This document shows positions 25,911 to 37,650 of a stretch of 64,000 nt of DNA, in pieces; within the stretch, counting starts at the first letter, position 1; the number at the start of each line of letters is the position of its first letter. The stretch lies in assembly GCF_027744825.2 (NCBI RefSeq), contig NC_071342.1, positions 21,172,501-21,236,500 on the forward strand. The letters run 5' to 3'. The stretch comes from Synchiropus splendidus (lineage: Eukaryota; Chordata; Actinopteri; Syngnathiformes; Callionymidae). The position numbers and the translations under genes are program-made. The notes below the pieces were generated by a model that was given only the letters and a program-made list of their open reading frames with translations, was not told where the DNA came from and made no database searches.

Positions 25911-25970
25911 AACTTTTTAAAATAATTGCGGCAGCAATAGTGATTGCTGCTGCAATTATTTTAAAAAGTT
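25911..25970. repeat. Near-perfect hairpin, 28-bp arms, 4-base loop
   Basis: Arms 25911-25938 and 25943-25970 are reverse complements at 27 of 28 positions, around the loop AGTG. The outer halves are AT-only (AACTTTTTAAAATAATT) and the inner part is GC-richer (GCAGCAAT). It lies about 440 bp upstream of the first stk32c ATG, just before the CpG-richer promoter region. Confidence 0.9.
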
Positions 25971-25984
25971 ATTATACAATTTAA

Positions 25985-26407
25985 GGTATTTTATACTACG
26001 AATGCGCACCAACTTAAAGCGCGTGCGTCACCTTTATTTTGGTGGGCTCAGTGATCTACTTCCGGAATGCTCTTCTACCCCAGCGCAGCTCCGACTCTCC
26101 GCTCTGACCAGCTCAAGTCTGGTTCTGATGAAGACTACGGAAGAACCGAACCCTTCCAGAGCCGAGTGATAGCTCAAACTAACACAGCTGCCTCCGCTCT
26201 CGAACACCCACCACTTGGCACTTGATGTTGTCGTCTCCCCAGGAGCCTTGTCACTCCGTTTCTCCGCCACATCTCGGCGGCTTGGACGCGAACTAACGGA
26301 CCTGGCTCGGGAGAGATGTGCGGGAACCGCTGGCGTCTCTGGAGGAGGCTCTCCCGCGCTCACAGCTAGTTTCTTTCCAAGAGGCGAGGAATGCGATCTG
26401 AGCATCG
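25985..26407 (+). promoter_or_regulatory. stk32c: stk32c promoter and 5' UTR region
   Basis: Base composition changes to CpG-richer sequence here. Candidate sites include an ETS-type ACTTCCGGAA at 26058-26067 and a CRE-like TGCGTCA at about 26025-26031. A short upstream ORF of 23 codons starts at ATG 26225 in the main frame and ends in TAA. An in-frame TGA three codons before the main ATG closes the main frame upstream. The transcription start is not determined. Confidence 0.5.
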
Positions 26408-26489
26408 ATGTTTCACTGGGGCAAGTGGAAGAAGAGGATGGGAGCCAACAGTTCTTCGAAGAGACCCGTGTTCGACGAGAAGGAGGATG
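26391..26489 (+). other. Upstream ORF overlapping the stk32c start
   Basis: ATG 26391 (G at -3) lies 17 bases before the stk32c ATG, in another frame. It stays open for 33 codons to the exact end of exon 1. After splicing, the next codon is the TGA that opens exon 2 (61028-61030), so the ORF ends exactly at the junction. If the transcript starts upstream of it, it should reduce initiation at 26408. Confidence 0.55.
26408..26489 (+). CDS. stk32c: stk32c coding exon 1 (Ser/Thr kinase 32C N-terminus)
   Basis: It encodes 27 residues plus the first base of a valine codon, then a donor G|GTGAG at 26490. The peptide contains KWKKRMG and RPVFDEKED, matching the segment directly before the kinase domain in STK32C; the next codons come from exon 2 (..ED|VNFDHF..). 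The first ATG (26408) has a weak context (T at -3, T at +4). The in-frame ATG at 26438 has a strong one (A at -3, G at +4) and would start MGANSSSKR, which fits the N-myristoylation pattern (Gly2, Ser6) and resembles the start of the paralogue STK32A. Both starts are therefore plausible. STK32 kinases (YANK) are AGC-related Ser/Thr kinases of poorly known function; brain enrichment of STK32C is family knowledge. Confidence 0.9.
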
Positions 26490-26784
26490 GTGAGATGCAG
26501 ATCCTACAACTTTCTCCGTTTGACGTCTGCGCTCCATGTCGCCCTTGTTGTTGTGCTCACACCTCGTCACAGTCGGAAGGTCTGCGTCTTGCATCAACGA
26601 AAGTTCATGGTTTGAACAAAATACTTTATTATATACTTTACATGATGGTGGAAATATTGTCAGCAGCTGAGTGAACTTTCCATAAAAGAGAGCAGAAAGG
26701 ACAACCAACTTATTATTATTATTATTATTATTATGTAAGGTAAAGTTTTGGTCCATTAAAAAAGTGCATTCTATTTTCTTCCAC

Positions 26785-27110
26785 TTATCTGAGGTCGGGT
26801 CGCGGGGGCAGCAGGTGTGGCTGTTGGAGGTTGAAGCTAGCGCTGGCACAGGTGTTTAAAGGAAGATCCTCCTTGTGGCTATCTATGGTTACTGCAACCA
26901 AGTCCAGACATGGCCTGCTCCACAGGTCCATGCTTCCTTCCTCCAGCTCTTCTGGTGGAAGGCAGATGAGAGACTTGATTTCTTCAGCGTGTCCTGGGTT
27001 TGCCCCGGGACTTCCTCCCAGTGGACCAGGAGACGTCACAAGACGCCCTGGCTAGCTGAAATGTCTCCTCTCTAAGGAGCGGTGGTTCTACTCTGAGTCC
27101 CTCCTGATGA
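26785..27110 (-). repeat. Degenerate LINE 3' tail
   Basis: In minus-strand sense it reads through GACTCAGAGTAGAACCACCG, then a GGGGCAAACCCAGGACACG-like block, then CCAGAAGAGCTGGAGGA, ending near CGACCTCAGATAAGTGGAAG. This is the order expected for the fish LINE tail seen elsewhere in this window. The frame is broken. Confidence 0.6.
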
Positions 27111-27757
27111 CTGAGCTTTTTGTTTTTGTAAAACAGTTCATTGACCAAATTAATTTTTTTAAAAATGCGGTGAAATAATTATCCCAGAGGAAGGTCTGCT
27201 GCAGACGGGGAGGATCCACTCTCCTGTCTGGCTGAGCCTCTTTAAAAAGGAACGGTTTAAAGTCTGGGAGTTAATTGCATATTTAAAACAAGATTAGTGT
27301 CATGCATGGTCATAATGTTCCTTCATGAAGGCTTGTCGAGCGTAAGCTCCTCGGAGGTGACGCGTGAATTGACTGGATCTTTCAACTGAATCCACTTTTG
27401 CTGCTGTCAGTCGGACAGGAACTTGGTCGCAGCCCGGCTGTTTTCCCTGCAGCAGTGTGGACACATGTCGCTGGAGCCAAAGTCAATGATGTGCATAACA
27501 GGTGTTGCGTTAATAGAGCTGGGCGTGATTTTCAGCCTCTGCATCTCGTGTTGAAAGCTACCGTTTTGCGTTGGGTGCAGTGTTTGTTTACATGGCCACG
27601 ACACCACCTGGATCCGACTTTTGAAATATATATTTTTTTGCTTAAATACACTGTACACGACACGTACACGATGTACCGCCAAACACAATCTCCACCATGA
27701 CAATTCTGCATCTCACGATAAATTCGATAAAAACAAACGGCTCACTTGCTGCTTTGG

Positions 27758-28656
27758 ACCTGCACACAGGAACATGAGGAGACCGAGAAGGGGTGCCGCT
27801 CTCTACAGCTCCGCGGTGTTTGACAGTTGTGGAGAGTGTGGTGGACTTTGGTTCACGGTCATGGTTTTAAACGTATTTTTAATACAGGGAACCTTTGATC
27901 ATGACACTGGTCGACTCTGAGTCTCTGGATCCCTGTTTATTTTATGAGATGGAGTGGTCCTCATAGGTTCTCTGACGCGCTCATCTGCCTTGGTTCACAT
28001 CAACACATGCAGGTCTATTTTCTGGTGAAAATAGTTGGATATTGGACAGAGCTCCGCTCCGGTATTGGCTGCGGCGGCGTCTTCCGCGTCCCCATTAGGC
28101 TTCACTGATCGCAGACACACTCTCACAGGCAGCGCTAATGCTACAAGCAGTTAGGGACCATTGACAAATTCTAAAGCCTCAAAGTATTAGTGAAGTCTTC
28201 AATAACGTAATGGAAAACAAGCATTTTGTGAAAAGGTTTTTCATCCCACAAGACAAAGGACTGACAGTTTGGATCATGATTTGGAGAATAGAACTTGACT
28301 CAATTATCATTTCTTCACATGACTTCTAATGTTTCTTCAGTAGCATCTAGGAAATGTGTCCAGACTGCTCCATAGTTCAAGTCAACTGTTCAGAGACATG
28401 AGATACAGCAGACAGACGGCATTTAACCCCTAAATAAAGCTGGCAGAGCAGCCTGTCAGACACCAGCGGCTTCTACCAGAGACGTGTTTCTCATCTCTAC
28501 ACTCACTATTCTATTGAAACATCAACAAATGATGATGTTGGAGACAAACTCCACGAACAAGTTTCATCATAAACGTTTCAGTTTCACGACTGTAGTGTGT
28601 CCAACACATACAGAAACATTTATCGTGATAACTTTTTTTGTCCATATCGCCCCATT
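27758..28656. repeat. 0.9-kb dispersed repeat, copy A
   Basis: It aligns collinearly with 59108-60056. Shared phrases include AGTTGTGGAGAGTGTGGTGG, GGAACCTTTGATCATGACAC, CACATCAACACATGCAGGTC, CAGGCAGCGCTAATGCTAC and TCAGACACCAGCGGCTTCTA. Small indels separate the copies. It ends near GATAACTTTTTTTGTCCATA. A short piece of the same family (GATATTGGACGGAGCTCTGC) is at 33852-33871. Type unknown; no transposase frame seen. Confidence 0.85.
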
Positions 28657-30038
28657 CTCCGTCCTCCAGGCGTAGTTACTGCAGCGACAAGACACTATGA
28701 TGGAACCAGGGTTTTCCCGCCAGAACTGTTATCGTGAGCGGATTGTTTTGAGCGGTAAATTGTGTCTGATGATTCCTATTGTGGACTGTTGTCTTACATG
28801 AGTTCTTTGGCTCAATATTTTGGCTCCTGGATGATAAATGTGTCCTATAACAAAAGGCTTTCAGGTTTTTTCAGTTAGCAGCAGGTCATTTCCACATGTG
28901 GCTGATAAATCCCCACTTCAGAACAAACCGTTGATCGGCCCTCTTCAGATGAACCACGCGTGCTGGACTCTGCTGCCCTCCGCGGCGCCTCCTGCGCTGC
29001 ATCCGTGCTCAGAAACAGTGGTGGCGAGGGTCTTTATTATCAGACGGGCGGCTGCTTCAATCACCTCTTATCATCAGCAGCAGACAGGTGCCACTTATGT
29101 GCGACCTCTGAAACATCAGTCACACCGCGCTGGCTGCGCTTCACTTCCAATTTTGATTCAGGATGTCAAGAGTCGGTGCGTCTGCGTCGTTACGCCGTCA
29201 TTACTCTTAGTCACATCCGCCATCGGGAAGACACGTAGACGCTCGCAGGAGTGTTTGATGTGATTATAGATGAAGCGGCTGTGCTCCAACGGAACACTCC
29301 TGGTTACCACAGTGGATGAGACGGTGAACGTCCTCTTCACACAGCATCCTATAAAAAGCAGGTTTTTGGAAGACAGTGCACGTTCCCCTGTTGGACATGT
29401 TTTCATCCAAAGTTTAGTTGTCCTAAAGGCCCCGCACTAGCCATTCTGTGATTTTGTTTTTGTGGTCACGGCGAAAGTTATGGCAGTGAGAGGAGAAATG
29501 GAGAGTCTTGTCTTTTGACTCATAGTACTAATGGTACTATCGCTCCGTGCCCATCATTCCCTTAGTCGTGAACAAGACCACACAACATACTGTATGAACT
29601 ACAGCAGGCCTGACCAAGCCTTCAACAAATGAGTCGCCAAACTGACTGCGGCATTCTGGTCAAGTTGCTATTGAGAGGATCGTTTGTACAGGAAATAAGA
29701 TAAAAAAGTAAGAGCTATTCAAAGACTTTGACTTGTGCTTAACTTTGAAACATAACAATAAACATCGCCGCACGTGCTCCAAGCCTCCCGACCTGCCAGC
29801 TTCGTTCAATGCCGATGTGAGTCGCGGTCCTAAGACTTGGACCGTCATCAAATCTGCGATCAACACGATTGACATGACTTAGTTCCACGTTTCACTTTGT
29901 CATTCCTTAAACTAAAGGTATGGTATGTGTTTCACCTATTATTTACTGTTGGTCCTTATTGTGTGACAGCGCTGAAGGACGTCTATATCAGTCAAATAAA
30001 AACCCAACACATGTAAATTAACATTAACAACAGCAACG

Positions 30039-30471
30039 TTGTATGGTTTGGAAACTTTGGTTTCCTCAGTGGCACTGAGGAAAAGACAGGAGGCAGAGCT
30101 GGAGGTAGCAGAGATGAAGATGCTGAGCTTCTCTCTGGGAGTGAGCAGGATGGATAGGATCAGAGGGACAGCACATGTGCTCAGGTGTTTAGGAGACCAA
30201 GTCAGAGAGGCTAGATGGAGATGGTTTGGACATGTACAGAGGAGAGAGAGACAGTCCATTGGTAGATGAAGATGTTGAGGTTGGAACTGCCAGGCAGAAG
30301 GTGGAGAGGAAGGTCAAAGTGGAGATTGATGGAGGTGGTGAAGGAGGACATGAGGTTTGTAGGTTTGAGAGAAGAGGAAGCAGAGGACAGGGTGAGATGG
30401 AGGAAGTTGATCCGCTGTGGCCACCTCTGATGGGAGAAGCCGAAAGAAGAAGAAAAAGGAGATCTAAATGA
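30039..30471 (+). pseudogene. Non-LTR retrotransposon ORF2 C-terminal remnant
   Basis: The first frame gives YGLETLVSSVALRKRQEAEL, then MKMLSFSLGVSRMDRI and WFGHVQRRER, the hallmark C-terminal tail of an RTE-like fish LINE ORF2. A frame change after about 30268 moves the continuation into another frame, and the end reads LMGEAERRRKRRSK. The reverse transcriptase and endonuclease are absent, so it is a 5'-truncated dead copy. Confidence 0.8.
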
Positions 30472-31729
30472 ACATTAATAGCTGGCAATGTTTTTGAAGG
30501 CACAGCATCACCGCGTCCTTCCGGTGTTGAAGGTGCTTCCGACATGACACTCACGGGTCGCGTCATCAGAGAGCTTGCCAGTGTTCTCTGGCGTGATGGA
30601 TGGCCCATGTTGGCAGCTGAAGCCTTCCTGATTGACAGGACAGGGCCAGTGAGTGGAGTGAGTGGGCGCACTCATACAACACTTGTGTGATTCTCCAAAG
30701 TGCAGAGCACGTAACACATGAGTAGATTCAAGTTCAACACGCTTAAACTTCGGAATCCATGTGGAATAGACACGGCTATCTTTTGTGATTTTGCTATTTC
30801 TGCATTTTCATCTGCATTTTATTCTGCTTTTATTTTGATAGTCTCCAGTTTTCTCAAGTATATATACATATGGCACACAGATGGAACTAATCTCGAATCA
30901 CCTGCTGAAGGTGGCGGCCTTTATATTCATTGCAGTTCCAGTCTTGTGTGCCAGATCGTAGAGTTTCCTGACTGACTCCCTTGGTTCTTTGTTTGTTTTG
31001 TTTTTTGGACAATTGAGGCATTTGGACTGTTGTTGGACTCCTGTGAACTGTGTTTTGTTGTTTTAAATTGCTGAACTGTTCCGCTGCCTGGTTGTTGCTC
31101 CTTCAAGATGTTGCACTTGGGCACCACCCTGCTCAGAAACCCTCACAGAAGCGGGTCCCAGACTCAAATCTAAAATCCAGCCCAAGCTCTGCTGGTTTCA
31201 AAATGGTCCTGAACTGCCAGATCACAGTTGTTTTATTCATGTTGAAGTGACTCTGTTCATGTCCAGTATCGGTAAATCAGCTTCCCACACTAGTGTTTGA
31301 AGGACTGATACAGTACACAGGCCTCTTGTCATTGCTCATCTACTTCATAAGACTTAGTGTAGTATTTTCTCTCTTTGGAAGCTTCTTCTGATGATCAACA
31401 GTGTGAGAACAGAGCAAGGGATGCTTCACTTCCACTGTCTCGCAGCTTGTTAGGTCTGAGAGAAACAGTATCTCTCGGCTTCTTGGAAACCAGCGTGGTG
31501 CCGGCATTAGGCGGGAATATTAGAGCAGCGTTTGGCTCTGCAAGCCTGCAAACAAAATCAAGCGGTCAGGTTGATGCGCGAGCGTAGCCGACAGGATGTC
31601 TCTTTTCTTTGGCACAGGCTGTGAGGAGTGGAGAGAGGCTGCTGGATTGACTGCCGTCCTCATTCTAGCTGCTTTCTGGTCGAAGAATTAAAAGTCAGGG
31701 AAGTAAATCAAGTCAAAACGGGTGTCTGG

Positions 31730-31860
31730 ACCTGGATCCTTGAGAAGCGGACAACTGGGTGGAGGCCCCAGGGCAGACCCAGGACATGAGAGATGATGTT
31801 TCACAGTAGATCTGGCCAGTTAGTCCTCCCCCAGAAGAGCTGGAGGAGGGGTAGCAAGAT
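31730..31860 (+). repeat. Degenerate LINE-tail fragment
   Basis: GGAGGCCCCAGGGCAGACCC followed about 65 bases later by CCCAGAAGAGCTGGAGGAG, the same pair of phrases as at 4500-4590. Confidence 0.55.
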
Positions 31861-32842
31861 GATGGATGGACCCCTGACTCTCCTAGGGGGCGACACTGAC
31901 TCAAGTTTGCTCTCTTGTTAGTCTGGTCTTGGCTTGATCTGGGTGGTTCCATGTTCTTCACCAGTTGTTTCAAGTTATCAGGACGTCTCTTCAGTGAGTC
32001 TGGTATTATCTAGTCTCCTTCCCCAAAAATATCCACTCCACAATACGTTTTGCAGTTCACTGTCTCTAAGTTGAAAACACATGCATCAGTGAGGCTCTTA
32101 TTTCTGACTCCCTGCTCCTAAAAACTCTTGAGATTTGTGTGTAAAAAGATGTAGACTTGACCGGCCACTTGACACCTTCAACGGAACCCTTCCACTTGGT
32201 GTGTGTCTGTGTGGGTATATTCTCTTCTGGCCCTCTTCACCGACAGAATTATTTCGAGTGCGCACGACTGTGACTTAGCTAATTGTGTGGCGTCTCCCGC
32301 CATAAAGCTATTTACTTTGAGCATCCCGGTTTAAGCCGACGGCAGATTCCTTCGGTGGACAATAAACTTCACGGGTGTGTGTGTGTGTGCATGACTGCTC
32401 TTCCTGTCAAGGATAAGTGTATGAGGCATTGAAAGCAGATTTGGTGGAGGATAAAGATAGACGCAGAGAGATGGCTGATTACTTGCTCTGAATACTGAGC
32501 ACTCACTTTCTTTCATCTCTGTTACAAACTCTCAATTTCTCCTTCTGCTTTTATTCAGCTGGGCTGCTGGCAGCGAGCGCTCTCTTGCCGCTGCGGAGAG
32601 GCGCCGTAATTGGCCTTGGCAGTAGGTGAGGAGGACTGTCAGGGTCATGTTGCACTATCCTCCGACGGTATGATGCCCACTCTCTGGAGTTTCTGCTGCA
32701 TCCTTAATGCTGCAAAACAACAATTCAGAACACGTCAAGTCCATGTTTGAAAGTCACAGTTGCTCTCCAACTCCAGCCAATCAGAGGACTTGGTGATGTA
32801 AAACCCAAGTAACTTCATTTAAGCTTCCAGCTTCCCTGAACA

Positions 32843-32990
32843 CAGGGGTGCTGAACCTTTTTGATCACGAGGCCCAGCTTTCCCAGAACAGATGGGCCCG
32901 GGGCCCATTCAAGTTATAGAACTGATTCATGACTCTTGATTTCATTTGTGGTCAATAACCATATTTAATCTACTGACACGTAAACAAAGC
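32843..32990 (+). mobile_element. hAT-like left end
   Basis: CAGGGGTGCTGAACCTTTTT at 32843 and the following GATCACGAGGCCC resemble the terminal sequence of hAT (Charlie/Zaphod-like) elements. I did not find a matching right end or duplication, so the extent is uncertain. Confidence 0.4.
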
Positions 32991-33169
32991 AAATCCTTGT
33001 GAAATGACATGAAACCATGTGGTCATCGCAAAGATATTTGTCATGGAAAAGTCCAACCAGCAGCAGAACCAGGTGCAAGTCGTGTCCATCAAATTTACTA
33101 GAGAAAAAAGGAAAAAAAAAAGAATACACAAACTGTTGAGAAAATTGGAAAAACCTAAACTTAGACTAG

Positions 33170-33395
33170 ACTTTATTGATCACTTTGGGATGACTCCCTC
33201 CAGGAAATGTACATTTCCGACAGCAATAGAGGCAAGAAAGGACATGCAGTCAGGAAGAGCATCACACAGAGAATAAAAATAATAAATAAAAAAAATAATA
33301 AAAAATAATAAATTAAACTAGATTAAAATAGGTTATTGCACCAGAGAGACGGTTATTGCACATTGAACAAGTGTCCATTACTATGTAGTGTAGCG
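33170..33395 (-). repeat. LINE 3' end remnant
   Basis: TAGACTTTATTGATCACTTT at about 33175, inverted, is the typical ATCAATAAAGTCTA end of fish LINEs. The body continues to about 33360 with AT-rich filler and two TTATTGCAC phrases (33343 and 33352). No coding frame. Confidence 0.5.
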
Positions 33396-34014
33396 TAGCG
33401 TACCCTGCTACTTCCTCCCCACCAAGTGAGGAGTCGCAGAGTACGATGACATGGTGTACAAAAGACTTCTTGAGTCTGAATCAAATTCGGAATAAAATAA
33501 ATATAATAAAACCATGGCTAATTATACAATAAAAATAATATTTTATTTAAACTCCATTGAAGATATAACTGAAGTGTAAATGAAAGTATTGCCACAAAAT
33601 GTTCACAACTGCTTCAACAGATGCTTTCATGGACAGTTTTTACTGTTGGGGACGGCATCACTTTCTTCATCATTGTTTCTTTTCAAGAACTTCTCCATAG
33701 TTGGTAACTATCACAGGCTTGCAGCTGTCAAGTCAATTCAGTGACTCACTACTGCCACCATATGTGACTCATGGATTCAAACTGAGCGTCTTGCGGCGCT
33801 CACAGCCCAAAGGTGTGAAACAAAACAAACCTTTAGGGCCCTTTTGGAGGATATTGGACGGAGCTCTGCTTCGGTATTGGCGGCGGCGTCCATCTGCATA
33901 TGTCAACTTGGGGCTGGTGAAGTTTCCCAGCTGGACAGTCCCACATTGGGGATTTTCTTAGTCCTGATCACAAGTGGAACACACCATTATGTGTCTATTA
34001 TGTGTCTACCATGT

Positions 34015-34410
34015 CTATTTCAACACCTTTTTATCTGGATCAGCGTCACTTGAGGGCAGTAAAAGCTCTAGAACACGAGCATACACCTTAAACCTTGCAG
34101 CCTCACTGATGCCATTGAGGGTAGTGACCCTGGCGTGTTGCTCATGGGGAGTCAAAGTTGTATCATTTTTTTCAGCGTCCAATATTCTGCCATAACTACT
34201 GTGGCCCACTGACTCCATCTGGTCACTGGCTCTCTGACTCCTGCCTGGTGTTGGAGCTGAGGTTTCTTCACCTTGACTAGTTTGGCTGCGTGGTTGAAGC
34301 AAGCAACCACCCTCTTTGCTAGACACTGACCACTGCAGGCGATGTGTAACCGCCCAGTTTCTCCAAACTTTTCTGTTGCCTCTATCTTGAGCGAGTGTTT
34401 GGCTCAGCAT
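34015..34410 (-). other. Unassigned open frame, 131 codons
   Basis: An open frame on the minus strand starting MLSQTLAQDRGNRK; the frame is open for a further 30 or so codons upstream. I do not recognise a family. It has no splice-site support, and it lies inside the stk32c intron on the opposite strand. It could be part of a decayed mobile element or chance. Confidence 0.15.
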
Positions 34411-35195
34411 TTGGTGAGTTTGTCTCTCGCCAGTCGAGGTTTCTTTATTGCCAAGTCGCAGTCTGTTCCACTGCTGTTATTGTGTTGGTGGCCGTGAAGT
34501 TAATTCTCTTATTCTACATGAATATTTGATGTGTGTTTTATGGCTCCGCTTCACAGACGCATCTGAAGGTAAAACCATGCAAATGAGGCCTGTTGAAGTG
34601 TGGAAGGCGGTTTGCTGAGTTTATCCATCAATTAGCAAGAAGAGCGTTTCCATCATCTGCCCACTTAGTGATGACGCATCAGCAGCCCGTCACTTAAATC
34701 AGTGAAACCTCGCCGTTTCTTCTCGTCTGAAACCTGTGTTGTTGTCAGCGGTTACGAATTTTCATCTTGTTAGTGGAACAGATGGTTCAATGGGAAGTGA
34801 GATGCAAATGAAAACAGATTAAAAGTGAGCTGGCTGACAGTGTTGGGAGAGAGAATAAGAAAGAAACAACTCGAGGGGTTTGTTTACACCGGGCATTTAA
34901 ATGTGTTCCTCACCGAGCTTCATTTATGCCTCGGGATTCACGGGGATTCAAGAACTGTGGAGAAAGAAATACAGTACAAGTGATGGATACATTTGTATCC
35001 ACAGAATACTGACAAAATAGATGACTTGTTTTACTCCTTCAGACAGTCTGTCAGACGAGACTTGCCAGGCGTAGCAGTTCAGAAGGGTTAGCTGCTGGAG
35101 CAAAGCCAACTGGTGCCACTTTCAACACCGGCACGGACACATTGCACACGGGGAGACCGTGCCACTCTAGACTCCCTTTCAGGTCCGACCTCCAC

Positions 35196-35422
35196 CAGGC
35201 TTTTAGCTAGGATTTTCAAACAGGGCGTCCAAAACCCGGCCCCCTACCCGTAACCCTGCTCACTCTCGACACACCATGACTGACAACCAACAACTTGCTT
35301 TGTAAAAAAGAAAGCTGTAAACATCTATTTGTACCAAAATAACTTGATAAACAACAAATAAACAAGCATCTGAGTCAAATAAAGACTCAGCAGCTGTTGC
35401 CACCCGTCTAGCTAAAAGCCTG
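35196..35422. mobile_element. hAT-type MITE, copy 2 of 3
   Basis: The left end CAGGCTTTTAGCTAGGA and right end TAGCTAAAAGCCTG are inverted. Flanks show a perfect 8-bp duplication ACCTCCAC at 35188-35195 and 35423-35430. The 227-bp interior differs from the copies at 14440 and 53300, so the family shares mainly its ends. Confidence 0.9.
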
Positions 35423-37557
35423 ACCTCCACACACCTCCCACACAAACCAGTGTACACCCTCACCCTCAAGATTCAATTTTTAAAAATGATATTGGATCAT
35501 TTTTTCGCCAATTTGGTATCCAAATAACTTTTGGTCGGCTTACAGAACAGAACTGCAAAAAAAGACAAAAAAGTCTGAAATGTAAATCAAGATTTGAAGC
35601 AAAAATATTCATTCAAATATACGGTAAAGAAAAAGCACAAATAAGAAAAAAATGTATTTGACTTACACTCATACGTTCGAACCACAGATAAAGGTAATAA
35701 ATAAATATATAAGTATGTAATTAGACAATGAGAGTGGACTTTAATATTTCACATAAAAAAGGAGTTCATGTCAATGACTGCACTAACTTATTTTGAAATT
35801 CACTATTTTCTTAGTGACCTTGTGTGGGCCATCTTGACATTGACAACGAACTAGAAACAACTTTTTTATTATTTTTTTTTCCATATTATTTATTCTTTCT
35901 CAGAATGATTGATTGATCTCATGAATCCGCCTATTGTGAGACTTACATTTTGTCCAGTTGAGGCCACCGTAGTGCTACCTGCTTGTGTTGTGGAGGTGAA
36001 AATGAACAACAAATGCGTTTCTTCCACTGGCTACACTCTTAGTTCTTTGTCAAGCTCTTCACTTGACCAGCGTGTAGTCCCTGATACCGGTACAGCCAGG
36101 GTCCGTCTCTCATCTCTTTGACTCCTGTACCCTTGCAGCTGCACCACGTACATGTGTCACCCTTCGATCCCTAGTTTGCTCAATGTATACGCACATTTTG
36201 ACCAATCATGAGTGCCTTTTACAGAAATAAAATGAAATAAATCCATAAATCGGCTCTTAAACAAACCAGCTCTGATACTTTAAGTAGCCTGCTCTTCTAC
36301 TGGCTGGACGTCCCAGACTTGAGAGCCCGATGTACCGTGCCTGCCCATGTCTCTGTGCCCGCCCATTGATCCGAGACCATTGCGCACAGGGACATGAGGA
36401 TGAATGCCCGCGGAAAGAGGCGGGAGAAATGACACGTTGACATGTAAATGTGAAATATTTGTGATAGTTTTTGAGCTGATGTAATAAAAGAGCAAGTTAA
36501 AGAGCTATTTTATCGGAAAGGTAGTTTTCCACTTCGTCATGGTCCGTAAATAAATTGATGCAGCTGTTACCAAGCCGTGGCGTTGGGGCAGCACGCCCTC
36601 AAGAAACGCTGAATTCTGTAAATTCTGCTAACATTTGAGCGGAAAGAATGGTGTAACTGAACAAGGTTTAAACCAGAACCTGCGAGTCAACCGATCAGGA
36701 AGGGTCAAATGGATTGTAAGATTGAAGAAAGTCGACTGCTGGATCAAGTTAGTTTGAAGCCTGCGGATGTTTTCTTTCTCTTTTTTTTCTCTTCACGACT
36801 CCTTCAGTCAGAATGAGGAAGCCTCGCGTCAGTCCGCCTGTCCCGTCTTATGTAACCTCATCAGGTGATGGCTGTTGCAGCAGCTCCAGTGGCAGAGTCT
36901 TCAAAGAGACATGATGCTGAGTTGACAAGAGTCTCGAAAGGTCGCGCTCGCTTGTGTCTGTGTGTGTGTGTGAGGGATTATTACAAGGGTAAAGCTATTG
37001 GAGCTGTTTGTTGGGAGTGTTTGTGCTGACGCTCAACTCACACCTTTTGCCTCGATAGCAAAAAATCTCATGACATCAAGTCTCCTCCAATATGTCTTTG
37101 AAATACAACCAGCTCTGTTCAAGTTAGTTTTGTCCTTGTGGACACGAAAACATCAAATGTTTCATGGTCGTTTCTTTGGCTTCATCAGTTAGTAAAAGCT
37201 ATTTTCATGCACAACATAAATCCTTATTGAAATGAATATGGGGCTAGAGAGTGTAGGTGGTTTTGCAATGCATTGTAAATAAAATAAAATCAAAGTCATT
37301 CAAGTAATCGAATGTTGGAATTGCTAGACCTTAAGAATCTTTAAATTATGATGTGGTTCTCCTTGTGAAATATCATGGGCTATGCTGCTGTCGGCTAGCT
37401 TAGCTAACACCAGTGGTGTTACTGCAGGGGATTTCACATGATCACATGTTTTGATTTGAATCTTGATGCGATACTACAAATTCAAACGAACCATTCTGAA
37501 ACTTCTGTGAACACACCGACATGTGTCAAGTAAAACTTAGCCTTTATGGCTGCCATT

Positions 37558-37650
37558 AGAGGACGACTGATGTATCGGTTTGGCCGATATATCGCCATTT
37601 TTGAGCCATTTTTCATATCGCTATCAGCCTCCATCATATCGGTCCTTGGT
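37558..37650. repeat. Palindromic ATCGG/CCGAT repeat remnant
   Basis: GATGTATCGGTTTGGCCGAT followed by ATATCGCC and then further ATATCGG-type phrases. This style of sequence recurs in fish DNA-transposon remnants. Exact ends are not visible. Confidence 0.35.

Noticed and set aside
26034..26849. 271-codon open frame on the minus strand opposite stk32c exon 1
   Set aside because: It is antisense to the stk32c promoter and exon 1, includes a poly-Asn run from an ATT microsatellite and part of a LINE tail, and has no recognisable domain.
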